Positions 31,881-40,366 of a DNA stretch of 46,899 bases are shown one piece after another. This DNA is from Burkholderiales bacterium. Lineage in GTDB: Bacteria; Pseudomonadota; Gammaproteobacteria; Burkholderiales; Burkholderiaceae. The stretch's first letter is position 1. Each line of letters starts with the position of its first letter. The DNA lies in contig CANBQJ010000003.1 in assembly GCA_947371645.1 (NCBI GenBank), forward strand, positions 1-46,899. Reading direction: 5' to 3'. Under the pieces are notes generated by a model. It ran no database searches and was not told the DNA's origin. It saw nothing but the letters and a program-made list of their open reading frames with translations. Both the position numbers and the translations under genes were made by a program.

Positions 31881-33497
31881 ATGAGACACCCACGGACCCC
31901 GCGCACCTGCGCCTTGCTCTTGGCGGCCGGCTTCGGTCTTGCCGCTGCCCAAGCCCATGCCAGCCCGACCGTGCACCTGGCGGATGGCGAGCTCATCGGC
32001 ATCAGCGAGGGCGGTGCCGAACAATACAGAGGCATTCCCTATGCCGAAGCGCCGGTGGGCAGCCTGCGCTGGGCCGCGCCCAAACCGGCACCCTCATGGA
32101 CGGGCCAGCGGGATGCCACGCACTTCGGCGCGTCCTGCCCACAACAGATCAGCCCGTTCAGCGACAACCTGCTCAACAAAGAGGATTGCCTCTTCCTGAA
32201 CGTCTACGTGCCCGAAGGCGCATCGGCAACGCCAAGGCCTGTCATCGTGTTCATACCTGGTGGTGGCATGGTGCTCGGTTCGGCCCGCCAATATGATGCC
32301 AGCCGCCTGGCGCAGGCCACGCAATCTGTCGTGGTCACCATGAACTACCGGCTGGGGGCCTTGGGCTTCCTGTGGACATCGGGGCTGGCGGCAGAAAACA
32401 AGGGGCACAACTTCTCCTTGCAGGACCAGCAAGAGGCCATGCGCTGGGTTCAACGCAACATCGCGGGCTTCAACGCCGACCCGTCGCGCATCACCATGGC
32501 CGGGCAGTCCGTGGGCGCCATATCGGCCTCTTACCACCTGACGTCGCCGCGCGCGGCAGGCCTGTTCCACCGGGCCATCCTGGCCAGCGGCATCGCGCCA
32601 CCTGGCCTGCTGACCTCGGATCAGGCCGCCGCCTCGGGCGATGCCTTCGCCCTCAAGGTGGGCTGCGCAGCGGGGCCCGATCAACTGACGTGCCTGCGCG
32701 GCAAGTCACCCGAAGCCTTGGTGGCGGTGTCGCCCACCTATTTCGACATCGCCCGGGGCAAGGGCCTGGGCTGGTCGTATTTCATCGATGGCGATGTGAT
32801 CACGGGAGACGTGTTGTCGGCCGTGTCGAAAGGGCGTTTCAACCAGGTGCCCGTGATGGTGGGCTCGACGCTGGACGAAGGGCGCGGCTTCGCTCCCGGG
32901 ACTTACGACCTGGACGGCAGCGCGATGACGCAGGACGAGTACGTGGCCGCCACGCAAAACTTCGTGGGTGCACCCGCGCAGCCCTTGCTGACGAACCTCA
33001 TGTACCCCAGCGGCAAGCTGGGTGGCCCCATCGGTGCCTATTCTCAGCTGCTGACCGATGGCTGGTTTTCCTGCCCCGCCCATGACTTCGCGCAACGGGC
33101 CAGCACGCACGTGCCGGTCTATGCCTATGAGTTTGCAGACCGCACGGCGCCGCCGTTCTTCCAGGACCCCTTCTTGCCATCGGGTGCCTTCCATGCGGGA
33201 GACCTGCTGTACTGGTTCCAGACGCCGATTGCCGGCGCGCCGCTGAGCCTCAACCCAGCGCAGAAGCAGCTGTCTGACGACATGATGCGTTTCTGGGGGC
33301 AGTTCGCGGCGACGGGGCGGCTCAACAGCAATCCGGCGGCGGGCACGGTCTGGCCTCAGTACAACAAGCTGTCGACCCCGGTGCTGACCTTGGTGCCCGA
33401 TGCCATCACCGTGCAGCAATGGGGAGCTTTCCAGCGGGCCCACCAGTGCACGGCATGGTCCTTGTTGATGGTGCTCAGGAACCTGGGCGGCACTTGA
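31881..33497 (+). CDS. secreted type-B carboxylesterase, module 1
   Basis: The protein has 538 residues from ATG 31881, with AAGGA upstream. The signal peptide MRHPRTPRTCALLLAAGFGL is cut near AHA. It is an alpha/beta hydrolase of the carboxylesterase type B family. The nucleophile Ser is in TMAGQSVGAISAS, the acid Glu in GSTLDEGRGF and the His in GAFHAGDLLYWFQT. EDCLFLNVYVPEG and the oxyanion-hole VFIPGGGMVLGS are family marks. Cys pairs suggest disulfides. The substrate is unknown; polyesters, glycerides or drug-like esters are possible. It is divergent from the LytS/LytTR pair and has a close paralogue at 35759. Confidence 0.93.
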   Translation: MRHPRTPRTCALLLAAGFGLAAAQAHASPTVHLADGELIGISEGGAEQYRGIPYAEAPVGSLRWAAPKPAPSWTGQRDATHFGASCPQQISPFSDNLLNKEDCLFLNVYVPEGASATPRPVIVFIPGGGMVLGSARQYDASRLAQATQSVVVTMNYRLGALGFLWTSGLAAENKGHNFSLQDQQEAMRWVQRNIAGFNADPSRITMAGQSVGAISASYHLTSPRAAGLFHRAILASGIAPPGLLTSDQAAASGDAFALKVGCAAGPDQLTCLRGKSPEALVAVSPTYFDIARGKGLGWSYFIDGDVITGDVLSAVSKGRFNQVPVMVGSTLDEGRGFAPGTYDLDGSAMTQDEYVAATQNFVGAPAQPLLTNLMYPSGKLGGPIGAYSQLLTDGWFSCPAHDFAQRASTHVPVYAYEFADRTAPPFFQDPFLPSGAFHAGDLLYWFQTPIAGAPLSLNPAQKQLSDDMMRFWGQFAATGRLNSNPAAGTVWPQYNKLSTPVLTLVPDAITVQQWGAFQRAHQCTAWSLLMVLRNLGGT

Positions 33498-33539
33498 GCG
33501 CCACAGACCTTCAAGGCCGAGGGCCGCTCATCGGGCCCG

Positions 33540-34343
33540 TCACCAGGCCTTGAACAGGTGTGCGTGGCTGCGGCTGATGGCCAGGCGTTCGGGGCGGTCC
33601 CGCAGGCACAGCTGCAGCCGCCCCAGCTCATCGCGCACCGCCCGGTCCATCCATTTGGCCTGCACGGCAATGCCCCGGTTGATTTGCATGAAGCGGCCTT
33701 TTTCAAGGCGGGGCAGCAGCTCGCGCAGGGGCATGCGCACGAGGTGGGTCTTGTCTGCGGTGATCACGCGCAAGAGCTTGTCGTCGGCTTCAAAGTAGAG
33801 CACGTCATCGATGGCCACCATGTGCGTGGTCTGGCCGACGCTGGCCGGTATCCACTGCAGAGGGCTGAATGGCGCGCTGGCTGGGTTGAGCTGGGCCACG
33901 CTGCCTTCTATCCACGGCCGGGGCGTGCCGCCGGCCCGCTCGCTCAGGCGCTGGCGCAGGCGCTCGCAGGTGAGTGCCATGCGTTCAGGCTCCACCGGCT
34001 TGAGCACGTAGTCCACTGCTGCGCGCTCGAACGCGTCCACGGCATAGCGATCGAAGGCGGTGACGAAGACGATCAGCGGCAAGGGCATGTGCTCAGGCCA
34101 GTCGTCCACGATGGCCTCTGCCGCTTCGATGCCGGTGCAGCCGGGCATGCGCACGTCGAGGAACACCACGTCGGGGTGAAGTTCCGCACATGCCTTGACG
34201 GCTCCAGGCCCGTCTGTGACCGTGTCCAGGACTTGCAAGGGTGGCCACAGCTTGGTCAGCAGGCGCACCAGACCACGCGCGAGCAAGGGCTCGTCTTCGG
34301 CGATGAGCGCGGTGGGGGCTGGGGCGTGCAGGGCCGTGTTCAT
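33540..34343 (-). CDS. LytTR-type response regulator, module 2
   Basis: The protein has 267 residues from ATG 34343. The receiver has ALIAEDEPLLARGLVRLL, Asp in VVFLDVRMPGCTGIEAA and Lys in AAVDYVLKPVEPERM. The LytTR domain has VLYFEADDKLLRVITADKTH and ends SRSHAHLFKAW. It is strongly similar to the regulator of module 1 throughout. The start shares the ATGA overlap with the kinase stop at 34340. It converges with esterase 1, whose stop is 42 bp away. The frame is open further upstream but overlaps the kinase and makes no sense. Confidence 0.93.
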   Translation of the reverse strand: MNTALHAPAPTALIAEDEPLLARGLVRLLTKLWPPLQVLDTVTDGPGAVKACAELHPDVVFLDVRMPGCTGIEAAEAIVDDWPEHMPLPLIVFVTAFDRYAVDAFERAAVDYVLKPVEPERMALTCERLRQRLSERAGGTPRPWIEGSVAQLNPASAPFSPLQWIPASVGQTTHMVAIDDVLYFEADDKLLRVITADKTHLVRMPLRELLPRLEKGRFMQINRGIAVQAKWMDRAVRDELGRLQLCLRDRPERLAISRSHAHLFKAW

Positions 34344-35518
34344 CGGGTCAAGGGCAGTTTCATGGTGACCAGGGTGCCGTCCAGGTGGTCTGGACGCGTC
34401 AGCGTCAAGCTGGCCGCCGCACCATACAGTGCCTGCAGCCGCTGTCGGATGTGGTCCAGGCCGAAACGGGTGTGTCCGCCAGGGCGGCTTTCTGCTGCGC
34501 TGCTGGATGCAGGGGCCAGGCCTGTCCCGCCGGATGCGGCTTCGTCTTGCACCTCCAGGGTCAATTCTTGTGCCAGTGCGCGCGCCGACACGGTGACGCA
34601 CCCGCCCTGGCTCAAGGGCTCCAGACCATGGACGATGGCGTTTTCAACCAGCGGCTGCAAGATCATGGCGGGTATCCGGGCATCGCCCAGCCCTTCTGGC
34701 AGCGACAGCTTCACCTTCAGTCGATCGGCCATGCGCACCTGCATGATGGACAGGTAAGCCTCGGTCAGTCGGAACTCGTCGGCGAGCGAGTGGGTGTCCA
34801 CACGTGAGCTGCTGAGGCTTCCGCGCAAGAATGCGATGAGCTTGAGCAGCATGTGGCGGGCTTGCGTGGGGTCCTCGTGGATCAGTTCATACAGGTTGGA
34901 CAGGCTGTTGAACAGCATGTGGGGGTCGAGCTGAGAGCGCAGCAGGTCGAGCTGGGCTTGTGCACTCAGCTGCCCAGCCCGCTCTGCTCGGTGTTTGCTC
35001 CAGATGGACCGGTCGCGGAAGAACTCGAAGGCGTAGATGGCCAGGCCGCCATAGGTCGTGTTGAACACCGCCAGTTCATAGGGCGGCAGCGGTGCAGGGC
35101 CGATCTGTGCCAGCCAGGGCAAGCAGGCCGTCAACAGGGAGCGGCCCAGGAAGGCCGAGACGAGCACGCCAAGCACCGTGATCAAGGCCAGCCAGGCCAT
35201 GTCCGCAGGCAACAGGCCAGGATAGGCGCCATGCAGTTCATACCGTGCCAGCGGATCTGGCATGTGCCGCCAGGCGCGGCGTGCCCACCACAGGGCCGAA
35301 GTGGCGATCAACAGCATGCCGCTCCAGCCCACGCAATGCATCCAGACGAGTTGATAGAAGAAGGTCGGCTCTGCCAGGGTCAACTTGCCCAGCATGCCGC
35401 CGGCGTACATGGACACGGCACCCACCAGGACCAGCAATTCGTTGACCAGCGCCAGCCTGGGCAGCGCATCGCGCCACCGCAGGTTGCGGGGGTAAAACAC
35501 TGCAGACGACACGGACAT
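34340..35518 (-). CDS. LytS-like membrane histidine kinase, module 2
   Basis: The protein has 392 residues and is a paralogue of the module 1 kinase. Membrane helices at LLVLVGAVSMYAGGML, LVWMHCVGWSGMLLIATSAL, MAWLALITVLGVLVSAFLG and TTYGGLAIYAFEFF. Phospho-His in LLRSQLDPHMLFNSLSNLYE, N-box PLVENAIVHGLEP, and a C-terminal ATPase glycine loop HTRFGLDHIRQRL. Translation of the LytTR regulator is coupled. It is divergent from the second esterase at 35759. Confidence 0.92.
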   Translation of the reverse strand: MSVSSAVFYPRNLRWRDALPRLALVNELLVLVGAVSMYAGGMLGKLTLAEPTFFYQLVWMHCVGWSGMLLIATSALWWARRAWRHMPDPLARYELHGAYPGLLPADMAWLALITVLGVLVSAFLGRSLLTACLPWLAQIGPAPLPPYELAVFNTTYGGLAIYAFEFFRDRSIWSKHRAERAGQLSAQAQLDLLRSQLDPHMLFNSLSNLYELIHEDPTQARHMLLKLIAFLRGSLSSSRVDTHSLADEFRLTEAYLSIMQVRMADRLKVKLSLPEGLGDARIPAMILQPLVENAIVHGLEPLSQGGCVTVSARALAQELTLEVQDEAASGGTGLAPASSSAAESRPGGHTRFGLDHIRQRLQALYGAAASLTLTRPDHLDGTLVTMKLPLTR

Positions 35519-35758
35519 GGCCCGAGGCTAACGCATGCCGGCGCCTGACGGCGAGGCCTGGTGCGAACGGCCGCGCATTCGCGCCAATGGTTGTGGGGTG
35601 GCGCCAACTGGCTTTGGCCTCGCGCGCTGAAGGTCGCGGGCGAATGGCACCGGTGGGGCGCCATTCGCGCGGCGCTCTCCGGTCTTCAACGCATCCTCTT
35701 GATCGGGTGGCCAAGCGCTGCCTACGCTTCGGGCTTGATCCAACCATCAGGAGTGAGC
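35519..35758. promoter_or_regulatory. divergent intergenic region of module 2 with repeats
   Basis: GCGCCAA occurs twice in direct orientation with a 20-bp period (35581 and 35601), the spacing expected for a LytTR regulator dimer. Its reverse complement TTGGCGC also occurs at 31826 before esterase 1. A 9-bp inverted repeat GCGAATGGC / GCCATTCGC lies at 35640-35648 and 35660-35668. CATTCGCGC appears at both 35576 and 35662. No gene is seen here. Confidence 0.4.
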
Positions 35759-37387
35759 ATGAACCGTTCCAATGCATGGCACGCACCAGGCCTGGCCCTG
35801 TGCAGCCTTCTGGCCTGGGCCCTGCCCAACGCCGCTTCCGCCGCCGAGGCCGCCACTGTGCACACCGCACAGGGCGATGTTCAAGGGGCACAGATCGCCG
35901 GGGTGATGCAGTACCGCGGCATGCCCTACGCCAAGCCCCCGGTGGGCGCGCTGCGCTGGGTGGCACCGCAAGCCCCCGATGCCTGGGCAGGCGTGCGAGA
36001 CGGCTCTCGCTTCGGGCCGGCTTGTCCGCAGGCGGTCGAAGCCATTGCCGACAACGGCCCACACAGCGAGGATTGCCTGCTGATCAATGTGTACGTCCCG
36101 CCCGGTGGCGATGCCGCCAACCGGCCAGTGATCTTGTGGGTTCACGGCAGCGGCACGGTGTTGGGCTCCGGCTCCTACTATGACGCCAGCAAGTTGGCTT
36201 TGGGCACCGACGCCGTCGTGGTCACGTTCAATTACCGCCTCGGCGCTCTGGGCTGGTTGTGGACCTCGGGCATGCTGGCCGAAGACAAGGGCGGCAATTT
36301 TGCCCTGCAAGACCAGCAGGCCGCCATGCAATGGGTGCAGCGCAACATCGCCGCCTTCCAGGGCGACCCGAAGCGGGTGACCCTCAGCGGCGAATCCATC
36401 GGTGCCAATTCGGTGTCGGTGCACCTGGCTTCGCCCACGGCTGCCGGGCTGTTTCAACGGGCCTTCGTGGCCAGCGGTGTGGAGCCCCCTGGCCTGGCCA
36501 AGCCAGCCAAGGCGGCGCAAACCGGGGATGGTTTTGCCGCCAAGCTGGGTTGTGCGGCGGGCGCCGATCAGATGACCTGTTTGCGCAGCATCAGCGTAGA
36601 CGACATCCTGCGCATCTCGCCCACCTACGCCGACATTGGTCGCATCGGTGTGCCCTGGCAGAACTTCGTGGACGGCAAGCTGATCACGCAGGATGTGTTC
36701 AAGGCCGTGTCCAGCAAGCAGTTCAACCAGGTGCCCATCATGGTGGGATCGACCCTGAACGAAGGCCGGGGCTTCATCCCGGTCAGCTGGGAACTGGACG
36801 GCACGGCGATGACCGAGGCCGAATACAAAACCGCCATCTCCGGCTTTGTGGGCGCCTCCTTGCAGCCTTTGCTGACGGGCCTGCTCTACCCCAGCAGCAA
36901 GTTTGGCGCGCCTGATCTGGCCGCATCGCAAGTGCTCACCGATGTGTTCGCGTGTCAGGGCAATGAACTGGCCCGCCGCGCTTCGGATCAGGTGCCGGTC
37001 TACATGTACGAGTTTGCCGACGTCCAGGCGCCAGTGATCTTTCCGGATCCGTTCATGGACCAGGGTGCTTACCACGGGTCAGATTTGCTGTACTGGTTCC
37101 AGACACCGGTCGGCGGCGCACCGATGTCCTTGTCGCCCACGCAACTGCGACTGTCCCAACAAATGCAGCGTTACTTCAAGCGATTTGTGCATACCGGGGA
37201 CCCGGGCAGCGCGCTGGGCGCCAGCGATGCCGACGTCGCCTGGCCTCGCGTTCAGGGCACGAAGAAGCCGGTGCTCACCCTCGCGCCCGACGCCACACGC
37301 CTGACGGATGGCGGGGCCTTCCAGAAGGCCCACCAGTGCGGCACCTGGTCCTTCTTCATCGCCTTGCGACTGATGGGGCTGGCCTGA
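35759..37387 (+). CDS. secreted type-B carboxylesterase, module 2
   Basis: The protein has 542 residues from ATG 35759 with AGGAG upstream. The signal peptide MNRSNAWHAPGLALCSLLAW is cut after AASA. The nucleophile is in LSGESIGANSVSVHL, the acid in GSTLNEGRGF, the His in GAYHGSDLLYWFQT. EDCLLINVYVPPG is the family mark. It is similar to esterase 1 over its whole length, including AAGADQMTCLRS and FNQVPIMVGSTLNEGRGF. As with esterase 1, the substrate is unknown. It is the third gene of the second three-gene module. Confidence 0.93.
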   Translation: MNRSNAWHAPGLALCSLLAWALPNAASAAEAATVHTAQGDVQGAQIAGVMQYRGMPYAKPPVGALRWVAPQAPDAWAGVRDGSRFGPACPQAVEAIADNGPHSEDCLLINVYVPPGGDAANRPVILWVHGSGTVLGSGSYYDASKLALGTDAVVVTFNYRLGALGWLWTSGMLAEDKGGNFALQDQQAAMQWVQRNIAAFQGDPKRVTLSGESIGANSVSVHLASPTAAGLFQRAFVASGVEPPGLAKPAKAAQTGDGFAAKLGCAAGADQMTCLRSISVDDILRISPTYADIGRIGVPWQNFVDGKLITQDVFKAVSSKQFNQVPIMVGSTLNEGRGFIPVSWELDGTAMTEAEYKTAISGFVGASLQPLLTGLLYPSSKFGAPDLAASQVLTDVFACQGNELARRASDQVPVYMYEFADVQAPVIFPDPFMDQGAYHGSDLLYWFQTPVGGAPMSLSPTQLRLSQQMQRYFKRFVHTGDPGSALGASDADVAWPRVQGTKKPVLTLAPDATRLTDGGAFQKAHQCGTWSFFIALRLMGLA

Positions 37388-37393
37388 TCGGCT

Positions 37394-37915
37394 TCAGCGC
37401 AGGTCGGGCAGGGGCAAGGCTTCTGGCTGATGCCCCTGGCTGACCAGCCAGTCCCGCAAAGCCAGGCCCGTGCTGGCGGGCCAGTAACGGGCCTTCGCGG
37501 GGGGGATGCGCTTGTAGTCGATCAGCTCTTCGTTCAAAGTGATCACGCCAGTGGCGGGCACGTGATAGGCCAGGATGATCTGGTTGAGCCGCTCAAAGCG
37601 GTAGTGCCCGATGAAATGCGCGGCCTGGGCCCGCAGGCCCAGTTCTTCCTGAACCTCGCGTGCGATGGCTTCTTCGGGGCTGGGGTCCTGCTTCTCCAGG
37701 AAGCCGGTGATCAGGGCGTAAAACGGCACGGGCCAGGCCGCGTTGCGCGCCAGGATGATGTCGCCTTCATGTTCCACCACGGCGGCCACCACGGGCGTGG
37801 GGTTGTCCCAGTGCACATAGCCGCAGGTGGTGTCGGGGCAGGCGTTGCGGTGCAGGCCACCTTCCTCGCGTGAGTGCAAGGGCTGGGCACATTGGGGGCA
37901 GAAGTTGAAAGCCAT
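37394..37915 (-). CDS. Nudix hydrolase with N-terminal zinc ribbon
   Basis: The protein has 173 residues from ATG 37915. A four-Cys zinc ribbon (FCPQCAQPL, then CPDTTCGYVHWDNP) leads into a Nudix domain like that of NudC-type NADH pyrophosphatases and ADP-ribose hydrolases. The Nudix helix is GFLEKQDPSPEEAIAREVQE then ELGL: REVQEEL is intact, but the loop before it has one extra residue and the first Glu of the box is replaced. Housekeeping hydrolysis of nucleotide derivatives is likely. It converges with esterase 2, 6 bp apart. Confidence 0.88.
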   Translation of the reverse strand: MAFNFCPQCAQPLHSREEGGLHRNACPDTTCGYVHWDNPTPVVAAVVEHEGDIILARNAAWPVPFYALITGFLEKQDPSPEEAIAREVQEELGLRAQAAHFIGHYRFERLNQIILAYHVPATGVITLNEELIDYKRIPPAKARYWPASTGLALRDWLVSQGHQPEALPLPDLR

Positions 37916-37991
37916 GGGCAAGCCGCTCCGATCTGTCGTTGAACCGGCTAGCAGCTTAGTGCATGGCACAGGTGACGCCCGCCCGCAACGG

Positions 37992-38729
37992 TCACCCGAT
38001 CGGGAAGCCCTTGATCAGCGCCCGCTGGATGCGGCTGGACGTGGCCGCCAGGGTGGCCTGGTGGGCTGGCGCCAACGCTGCCCAATGCGCGTCGAAGTCC
38101 GCACGACACTGCTCGAACAGGTAGCGCGGTCCGGCCGTCACGATGTCGTTGCCGCCTTCGTCTGACAGCACCGAAATCATCGACCCCTCAAAGGCCTTGA
38201 ACAGGCGCTTGCCGATCTCGCGGGTTTCATGGGTGTCAGCCTGCACATTGGCCACCAGCAGGCCCTCGGCGCTCAGGGCCTTGCGGCAGTGTGCGTAAAA
38301 GCTGCGTGAGCACAGTGCTTCGGCAATGCCCTCGCCTGTGAAGCCGTCCACCAGGATGAGGTCGTAGGTGCCGGGCGGTTTGAGCATGAATTTGGCGCCG
38401 TCGGCACAGACCACCGCCAGCCGCTCGTCGTCAGGCGGGACGTGAAAGGTGTGGCGCAGGTCGATCACGGCCTGGCTGATCTCGATCACGGTCAGGTGTG
38501 CACTGGGGACATGGCGGTGGATGTATTTCACCATCGAGCCCCCGCCCAGCCCCACCATCAGCACCCGCCGGGGCTGAGGGTTGAAGAGCAGGGCGCCCAT
38601 CATGGCGCGGGTGTAGTCCAGGACCAGGTCGTCGGGGTCGTCCAGGCGCATGCAGCTCTGAATCAGGCTGCCCTCGAAGCTCAGGGACACGGTCTGGCTG
38701 TTGGTGTGCAGACGGGGTTCATCGGTCAT
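37992..38729 (-). CDS. spermidine synthase-like class I methyltransferase-fold protein
   Basis: The protein has 245 residues from ATG 38729. The nucleotide-binding core is VLMVGLGGGSMVKYIHRHV, then LTVIEISQAVIDL. YDLILVDGFTGEGIAEAL replaces the substrate motif of true spermidine synthases (usually DxSDP), so aminopropyl transfer from decarboxylated S-adenosylmethionine is doubtful. Related orphan spermidine synthase-like proteins are common in proteobacteria with unproved roles. It is divergent from urtA across a 201-bp gap. Confidence 0.82.
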   Translation of the reverse strand: MTDEPRLHTNSQTVSLSFEGSLIQSCMRLDDPDDLVLDYTRAMMGALLFNPQPRRVLMVGLGGGSMVKYIHRHVPSAHLTVIEISQAVIDLRHTFHVPPDDERLAVVCADGAKFMLKPPGTYDLILVDGFTGEGIAEALCSRSFYAHCRKALSAEGLLVANVQADTHETREIGKRLFKAFEGSMISVLSDEGGNDIVTAGPRYLFEQCRADFDAHWAALAPAHQATLAATSSRIQRALIKGFPIG

Positions 38730-38762
38730 GGGGCGGGAGTCTCGCACACGCGACGGCAGCGT

Positions 38763-38796
38763 CACCGATACGCCACCGATACGCCATGTGGCGTAT
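38763..38796. promoter_or_regulatory. operator-like repeat upstream of urtA: 11-bp tandem repeat and 18-bp palindrome
   Basis: CACCGATACGC occurs twice in tandem (38763-38784), and the second copy forms half of the perfect palindrome ATACGCCATGTGGCGTAT (38779-38796). Thus three half-sites TGGCGTAT lie in one cluster, 135-170 bases before the urtA start. This is a strong candidate operator for control of the urea transporter and possibly the divergent gene. The regulator is unknown. The remaining 130 bp to urtA hold no convincing promoter. Confidence 0.55.
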
Positions 38797-38930
38797 TCCG
38801 CATTCCGGCACCCCTGGGCACACTGAACGCATCCGATCGACACAGGCCGCATCCCGTGATGAAGCCAGCGTCCTGAGGAATGCAAACCAAACCCCACGCT
38901 TTCACCACCGCTTCAAAGGAGCGTTACCCC

Positions 38931-40208
38931 ATGAACATTTCTCGTCGCAGCGCCGTTCAGACCCTGACGGCCGTTTCCCTGGGCGTCGCTGGCCTGGCCC
39001 TGAGCACCCTGGCGCAAGCCGCCGACACCATCAAGGTGGGCGTGCTGCACTCGCTGTCGGGCACCATGGCCATTTCCGAGACCGTGCTCAAGGACACCGT
39101 CCTGATGGCGATTGACGAAATCAACGCCAAGGGCGGCCTGCTGGGCAAGAAGCTGGAACCCGTGGTGGTGGACCCCGCTTCCAACTGGCCGCTGTTTGCC
39201 GAAAAGGCCAAACAGCTGCTGACGCAAGACAAGGTTGCCGTGACCTTCGGTTGCTGGACCTCGGTGTCGCGCAAGTCGGTGCTGCCGGTCTACAAGGAAA
39301 ACAACGGCCTGCTGTTCTACCCCGTGCAGTACGAAGGTGAAGAGCTCGAAAAGAACGTCTTCTACACCGGCGCCGCCCCCAACCAGCAAGCCATCCCCGC
39401 CGTTGAGTACCTGATGAGCAAGGACGGCGGTTCGGCCAAGCGCTTCGTGCTGCTGGGCACCGACTACGTCTATCCCCGCACCACCAACAAGATCCTGCGC
39501 GCCTTCCTGCACAGCAAGGGTGTGAAGGACGAAGACATCATCGAGGAATACACCCCGTTTGGTCATTCCGACTACCAGACCATCATCGCCAAGATCAAGA
39601 AGTTCGCGTCTGAAGGCAAGAAGACGGCCGTGGTGTCCACCATCAACGGTGACTCCAACGTGCCCTTCTACAAGGAACTGGGCAACCAGGGCCTGAAGGC
39701 CAAGGACGTGCCGGTTGTCGCCTTCTCGGTGGGTGAAGAAGAACTTCGTGGTGTGGACACCAAGCCCCTGGTCGGCCACCTGGCTGCCTGGAACTACTTC
39801 ATGTCCATCAAGAACCCGACCAACGACGAGTTCATCAAGAAGTGGTCGGCTTATGCCAAGGCCAAGGGCATTGCCGGTCACAAGGACAAGCCGCTGACCA
39901 ATGACCCGATGGAAGCCACCTACATCGGCATCAACATGTGGGCCCAGGCTGTGAAGAAGGCCGGCTCCACCGATGTGGACAAGGTCATCGCGGCCATGGC
40001 CGGCCAGACCTTCAAGGCGCCGGGCGGTTTCATGTCCACCATGGACCCCAAGAATCACCACCTGCACAAGCCCGTCTTCATTGGCGAGATCAAGGCCGAT
40101 GGCCAGTTCAAGGTGGTCTGGAAGACCCCGGGCCCGGTCAAGGCCCAACCTTGGAGCCCCTTCATCGAAGGCAACGACAAGAAGAAGGACGAGCCTGAAG
40201 GCATGTGA
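38931..40208 (+). CDS. urtA: urea ABC transporter, substrate-binding protein
   Basis: The protein has 425 residues from ATG 38931, with AAAGGAG upstream. The signal peptide includes a Tat-like pair (SRRSAVQTLTAVSLGVAG) and is cut after AQA. The body is a periplasmic HAAT-family binding protein. VGVLHSLSGTMAISETVLKD and FFTYPVQYEGEE-like FYPVQYEGEELEKN are typical of UrtA. NDPMEATYIGINMWAQAV and GGFMSTMDPKNHHLHKPVFI are further marks. It binds urea in the periplasm and hands it to UrtBC. It is the first gene of urtABCDE; a terminator follows, so it is probably made in excess. Confidence 0.97.
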   Translation: MNISRRSAVQTLTAVSLGVAGLALSTLAQAADTIKVGVLHSLSGTMAISETVLKDTVLMAIDEINAKGGLLGKKLEPVVVDPASNWPLFAEKAKQLLTQDKVAVTFGCWTSVSRKSVLPVYKENNGLLFYPVQYEGEELEKNVFYTGAAPNQQAIPAVEYLMSKDGGSAKRFVLLGTDYVYPRTTNKILRAFLHSKGVKDEDIIEEYTPFGHSDYQTIIAKIKKFASEGKKTAVVSTINGDSNVPFYKELGNQGLKAKDVPVVAFSVGEEELRGVDTKPLVGHLAAWNYFMSIKNPTNDEFIKKWSAYAKAKGIAGHKDKPLTNDPMEATYIGINMWAQAVKKAGSTDVDKVIAAMAGQTFKAPGGFMSTMDPKNHHLHKPVFIGEIKADGQFKVVWKTPGPVKAQPWSPFIEGNDKKKDEPEGM

Positions 40209-40311
40209 TGGCTTGAACGGGTGCCCGTCCCCGCGACGGGCCCATCAGGCGCCTTGTTGGACGCCCGGTGGGCCGGTTGATCGACGGGCTGAACCAAGTA
40301 GCAGAGCGGTT

Positions 40312-40350
40312 CGCCCCACTGGGGATTTCTCCAGCGGGGCGCTTTTTTTT
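40312..40350 (+). terminator. Rho-independent terminator/attenuator between urtA and urtB
   Basis: CGCCCCACTGG (40312-40322) pairs with CCAGCGGGGCG (40331-40341) with one mismatch around an 8-base loop, followed by eight T at 40343-40350. It lies in the 158-bp urtA-urtB gap. It probably reduces readthrough so that the binding protein is more abundant than the membrane and ATPase subunits. It also rules out the longer upstream start for urtB. Confidence 0.8.
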
Positions 40351-40366
40351 CCTGGGATTCGATGTG

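Noticed and set aside
38806..38820. Sigma-54-like GGCAC...GGGCAC before urtA
   Set aside because: The spacing is GG-N9-GC rather than N10, and the -12 half does not match.
40268..40366. Longer N-terminus for UrtB starting at 40268
   Set aside because: It would translate through a strong terminator hairpin; the signal anchor begins at 40367.
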